The position numbers were made by a program, and so were the translations under genes. A stretch of DNA of 64,000 bases from Pantoea eucrina (GTDB lineage: Bacteria; Pseudomonadota; Gammaproteobacteria; Enterobacterales; Enterobacteriaceae): positions 1,010,617 through 1,074,616 of the forward strand of contig NZ_MAYN01000008.1 of the NCBI RefSeq assembly GCF_001691555.1, read 5' to 3'. The notes beneath the pieces were generated by a model. That model made no database searches and was not told the DNA's origin. It was given only the letters and a program-made list of their open reading frames with translations. Shown in pieces: positions 60,897 through 64,000 of this stretch (positions within the stretch are counted from its first letter, which is position 1; each line of letters opens with the position of its first letter).

Positions 60897-62537
60897 ATGA
60901 ACAACATCACGAAAAAAAATCTGATTGCTGCCGGCGTTCTGGCGGCAATTTCCTCTCTGGCAGGGAATGCCGCGCTGGCTGCAACGGTACCGGCTGGCGT
61001 TGAGCTTGCCGCTAAACAGGAGCTGGTACGCGGTAACGGTGACGAAGTGCAGTCGCTCGATCCGCATAAAATTGAGGGTGTTCCGGAAGACAATATTGCC
61101 CGCGATCTCTATGAAGGCCTCATCGTCAGCGATGCCAGCGGCAAACCGGTTCCGGGCGTGGCGGAGAGCTGGGAAAACAAAGATTTTAAAGTCTGGACTT
61201 TCCACCTGCGTAAAAATGCTAAATGGTCTAACGGTGAGCCGGTCACTGCACAGGATTTCGTCTATAGCTGGCAGCGCCTGGTGGATCCGAAAACGGCATC
61301 ACCTTACGCCAGCTATCCGCAGTATGGCCACATAGCTAACGTTGATGAGATTATTGCCGGTAAAAAACCGACCTCTGAACTGGGCGTAAAAGCGCTGGAT
61401 GATCATACGCTGGAAGTTACACTGAGCCAGCCGGTGCCTTATTTTTATAAACTGCTGATTAATGCTGTGATGTCACCGGTCTATAAGCCTGCCATTGAGA
61501 AGTCGGGCGATCAGTGGACACAGCCGCAGAACTGGGTGGGTAACGGCGCATTTAAACTGGAGGCGCACGTTATTAACGAGCGCGTCACGCTGGTACGTAA
61601 TCCGCAATACTGGGATAACGAACATACCGTACTCAACAAAGTCACTTTCCTGCCAATCAACTCGGAAGTCAGTGATGTGAACCGCTATTTTTCTGAAAAT
61701 GGCAGCGATATCACCTATAACAACATGCCGATTGAGCTGTTCAAAAAGCTGCAGCGCGATAACGGCAAAGAGCTGATGGTAAAACCCTATCTCTGCACCT
61801 ATTACTATGAAATCAATAACCAGAAAGCACCTTTTACCGATGCCCGCGTACGTACCGCGCTGAAGCTGGGTCTGGATCGCGACATCATGGTGAATAAGGT
61901 ACTGGCACAGGGCCAGCTGCCCGCCTATAGCTATACACCGCCGGCAACCGATGGCATGGAACTGCTGCCGCCGGACTGGTTTAAATGGGATCAGAACAAG
62001 CGTAATGAAGAAGCTAAAAAACTGCTGGCAGAAGCAGGCTACACCGCAGATAAGCCGCTGACGTTTAATCTGCTGTACAACACCTCAGACCTGCACAAAA
62101 AGCTGGCGATCGCGGCTTCTTCGATCTGGAAAAAGAATCTCGGCGTTAATATTAAGCTGGAGAATCAGGAGTGGAAAACCTTCCTCGATACCCGTCATCA
62201 GGGCAACTACGACGTTTCACGTGCGGCCTGGTGTGCAGACTATAACGAACCGACTTCCTTCCTGAACACCATGCTGTCAGACAGCAGCAGTAATACCGCG
62301 CACTATAAGAGCGCTGATTTTGACAAAGTGATCCATGACGCCGTCAAAGCTGCCGATGAAAAAGCACGCGTGGCTGATTACCAGCAGGCAGAGCAGATTC
62401 TGGATAAAGACAGCGCCATTGTGCCGGTCTATTACTATGTTAACGCCCGTCTGGTTAAGCCTTATGTAGGCGGCTATACCGGTAACGATCCGCTGGATAA
62501 AACGCTGGATAAGAACCTGTACATCATCAAGCACTAA
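60897..62537 (+). CDS. oppA: oligopeptide ABC transporter substrate-binding protein OppA
   Basis: Periplasmic binding protein that captures 2-5 residue peptides for the OppBCDF importer, also serving murein peptide and signal recovery. It has 546 residues (E. coli 543). A signal peptide with an ALA|A cleavage site ends near residue 28. The mature protein opens with KQELVRGNGDEVQSLDPHK, typical of peptide-binding SBP family 5. Near-identical segments to E. coli are spread along its length. It is first in the operon, and a hairpin after it may make its transcript more abundant than oppBC. Confidence 0.98.
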   Translation: MNNITKKNLIAAGVLAAISSLAGNAALAATVPAGVELAAKQELVRGNGDEVQSLDPHKIEGVPEDNIARDLYEGLIVSDASGKPVPGVAESWENKDFKVWTFHLRKNAKWSNGEPVTAQDFVYSWQRLVDPKTASPYASYPQYGHIANVDEIIAGKKPTSELGVKALDDHTLEVTLSQPVPYFYKLLINAVMSPVYKPAIEKSGDQWTQPQNWVGNGAFKLEAHVINERVTLVRNPQYWDNEHTVLNKVTFLPINSEVSDVNRYFSENGSDITYNNMPIELFKKLQRDNGKELMVKPYLCTYYYEINNQKAPFTDARVRTALKLGLDRDIMVNKVLAQGQLPAYSYTPPATDGMELLPPDWFKWDQNKRNEEAKKLLAEAGYTADKPLTFNLLYNTSDLHKKLAIAASSIWKKNLGVNIKLENQEWKTFLDTRHQGNYDVSRAAWCADYNEPTSFLNTMLSDSSSNTAHYKSADFDKVIHDAVKAADEKARVADYQQAEQILDKDSAIVPVYYYVNARLVKPYVGGYTGNDPLDKTLDKNLYIIKH

Positions 62538-62560
62538 TAGCACACAGGCTATCGACAGTG

Positions 62561-62584
62561 GCGGTGCTGCGGCGCCGCTTTTTT
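62561..62584 (+). terminator. terminator-like hairpin between oppA and oppB
   Basis: GCGGTGC-TGCG-GCGCCGC (one G-U pair) is followed by TTTTTTG, 23 bases past oppA. As an intrinsic terminator inside the operon it would let only part of the transcripts continue into oppBC, fitting the need for more binding protein than permease. Confidence 0.75.
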
Positions 62585-62618
62585 GACTTTGTGAAGCAAC
62601 AGCCTGGCAGGTATGGCA

Positions 62619-63539
62619 ATGTTAAAATTTATTCTGCGTCGGCTTCTGGAAGCGATTCCGACGCTCTTTATTCTGATCACCATTTCGTTCTTTATGATGC
62701 GTTTAGCACCGGGTAGTCCGTTTACCGGTGAGCGCACGCTGTCACCTGAGGTGATGGCTAACATTGAAGCCAAATATCACCTCAACGATCCCATCGGCAA
62801 ACAGTACCTCAGCTATCTGGTCCAGCTGGCGCACGGCGATTTCGGGCCCTCATTCAAATATAAGGACTATTCAGTTAACTATCTGGTAGGGCATGCCTTT
62901 CCGGTCTCCGCGAAGCTGGGGCTGGCAGCCTTTTTCCTTGCAGTGATTCTGGGGGTAACCGCCGGCGTGATCGCGGCGCTAAAGCAGAACAGTTTGTGGG
63001 ACTATGCCGTCATGGGGGTGGCGATGACCGGCATTGTTATCCCGAGCTTTGTCGTGGCGCCGCTGCTGGTTCTGATCTTTGCCATTACGCTGCGCTGGCT
63101 ACCGGGCGGTGGCTGGAACGGCGGGCAGTGGAATTACATGCTGCTGCCGATGGTGGCGCTTTCGCTGGCTTATATCGCCAGTATCGCCCGTATCACGCGC
63201 GGTTCAATGATTGAAGTCATGCACTCAAACTTCATCCGTACGGCGCGGGCAAAAGGGTTGCCGCTGCGCCGTATCGTACTGCGTCATGCGCTGAAGCCTG
63301 CGCTATTGCCGGTGCTCTCCTATATGGGGCCAGCCTTTGTCGGCATCATCACCGGTTCAATGGTAATTGAGTCTATTTACGGCCTGCCCGGTATCGGTCA
63401 GCTGTTTGTTAACGGAGCGCTAAACCGCGACTACTCACTGGTGATGAGCCTGACGATTCTGGTTGGCGTGCTGACTATTCTGTTCAATGCGATCGTTGAT
63501 GTGCTCTACGCCGTTATTGATCCAAAGATTCGCTATTAA
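62619..63539 (+). CDS. oppB: oligopeptide ABC transporter permease OppB
   Basis: Inner-membrane permease with about six helices and the conserved EAA loop for ABC ATPase contact (FIRTARAKGLPLRRI). It has 306 residues, as in E. coli, when started at ATG 62619. An ATG six bases upstream (62613) is possible, but AGG spacing favours the second. Highly conserved parts are MRLAPGSPFTGERTL near the start and ESIYGLPGIGQLFVNGALNRDY near the end. oppC follows after 15 bases. Confidence 0.97.
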   Translation: MLKFILRRLLEAIPTLFILITISFFMMRLAPGSPFTGERTLSPEVMANIEAKYHLNDPIGKQYLSYLVQLAHGDFGPSFKYKDYSVNYLVGHAFPVSAKLGLAAFFLAVILGVTAGVIAALKQNSLWDYAVMGVAMTGIVIPSFVVAPLLVLIFAITLRWLPGGGWNGGQWNYMLLPMVALSLAYIASIARITRGSMIEVMHSNFIRTARAKGLPLRRIVLRHALKPALLPVLSYMGPAFVGIITGSMVIESIYGLPGIGQLFVNGALNRDYSLVMSLTILVGVLTILFNAIVDVLYAVIDPKIRY

Positions 63540-63554
63540 GGGTGGAGCACGCTC

Positions 63555-64000
63555 ATGATGTTAAGCAAAAAAAACAGTGACGTGGTGGATGCCTTCAGTG
63601 AAAAGCTGGAGGTGGAGGGGCGCAGTCTGTGGCAGGATGCACGCCGACGCTTTATTCACAACCGCGCGGCGCTGATCAGCCTGCTGGTATTGTTGCTGAT
63701 TGCCCTGTTTGTAGTGTTTGCACCGATGCTGGCGCAGTTTAACTATGATGATACCGACTGGGCAATGATGTCGTCGCCGCCGGATAGTGTCTCAGGTCAC
63801 TGGTTTGGTACCGACTCCTCCGGACGCGATCTGCTGGTGCGGGTGGCGATTGGCGGTCGTATTTCGCTGATGGTGGGTATCGCGTCCGCACTGATAGCGG
63901 TGCTGGTGGGCACGCTCTATGGCTCTCTGGCGGGCTATCTCGGCGGCAAGATCGACTCAGTGATGATGCGTATTCTGGAAATCCTCAACTCCTTTCCATT
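63555..64000 (+). CDS. oppC: oligopeptide ABC transporter permease OppC (partial)
   Basis: Second membrane permease of the Opp importer. The frame opens at ATG 63555 with MMLSKKNSD and continues to the right window edge. About 148 of roughly 302 codons are present. A cytoplasmic N-terminal segment (LEVEGRSLWQDARRRFIHN) precedes the first membrane helix, and ADMIGSSDRLL-type periplasmic sequence appears here as GTDSSGRDLLVRVAIGG. The open frame has no stop before the edge. oppD and oppF should lie beyond. Confidence 0.95.
   Translation, partial: MMLSKKNSDVVDAFSEKLEVEGRSLWQDARRRFIHNRAALISLLVLLLIALFVVFAPMLAQFNYDDTDWAMMSSPPDSVSGHWFGTDSSGRDLLVRVAIGGRISLMVGIASALIAVLVGTLYGSLAGYLGGKIDSVMMRILEILNSFP

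Overview
The window is a chromosomal segment of an enterobacterium of the Erwinia/Pantoea type (Erwiniaceae). Almost every protein is a close, near full-length match in memory to an Escherichia coli core protein. GC content looks to be in the low-to-mid fifties. The clues to the family are a WbaP/AmsG/WceG-type initiating sugar transferase, a ugd-uge pair between galU and hns, and the absence of selD and nhaB from their usual places. Genus assignment is inference. I saw no insertion sequence, prophage, CRISPR array or rRNA operon, and every recognised gene not cut by the window edge looks intact.

Layout. (1) 1-16058 follows the E. coli manXYZ-yoaE-pdeD-sdaA-nudL-pabB-yoaH-yoaB-yoaA-tsaB-yeaY-fadD-rnd order. 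It covers a mannose PTS (manY is cut by the left edge), a TerC/CBS membrane protein, a c-di-GMP phosphodiesterase, L-serine deaminase, PABA synthesis, a DinG-like helicase, tRNA t6A synthesis, fatty-acid activation and RNase D. (2) 16114-25803 holds minCDE, ycgLMN, dsbB, fadR, ycgB and dadAX. (3) 25796-29188 is an insertion relative to E. coli, between dadX and cvrA: an MFS exporter, a polyprenyl-phosphate sugar-1-phosphate transferase and a small unknown gene. (4) 29265-47377 runs cvrA, yeaHG, mipA, yeaE, yeaD, gapA, msrB, yeaC, pncA, ansA, sppA, ydjA, topB, ynjH, xthA. (5) 47520-64000 has two identical tRNA-Tyr genes with a stringent-type promoter, then purU, ychJ, rssAB, galU, ugd, uge, hns, tdk, adhE, ychE, an unknown AT-rich ORF, and oppAB with the start of oppC.

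Functional links. GalU, Ugd and Uge form a UDP-glucose to UDP-glucuronate to UDP-galacturonate route, and the WbaP-like enzyme could start polysaccharide repeat units, so the accessory content points to exopolysaccharide or LPS. FadR is encoded here, and a FadR-like operator lies in front of fadD. RssB (RpoS turnover), H-NS, PdeD and the YeaG kinase are the regulatory genes.

The least explained pieces are a possible 51-codon leader ORF whose stop overlaps the yoaE start, the AT-rich 94-codon ORF and hairpin between ychE and oppA, and the 77-codon gene beside cvrA. I found no convincing new multi-gene system. All identifications rest on reading the sequence and remembered family features; no database search was run.
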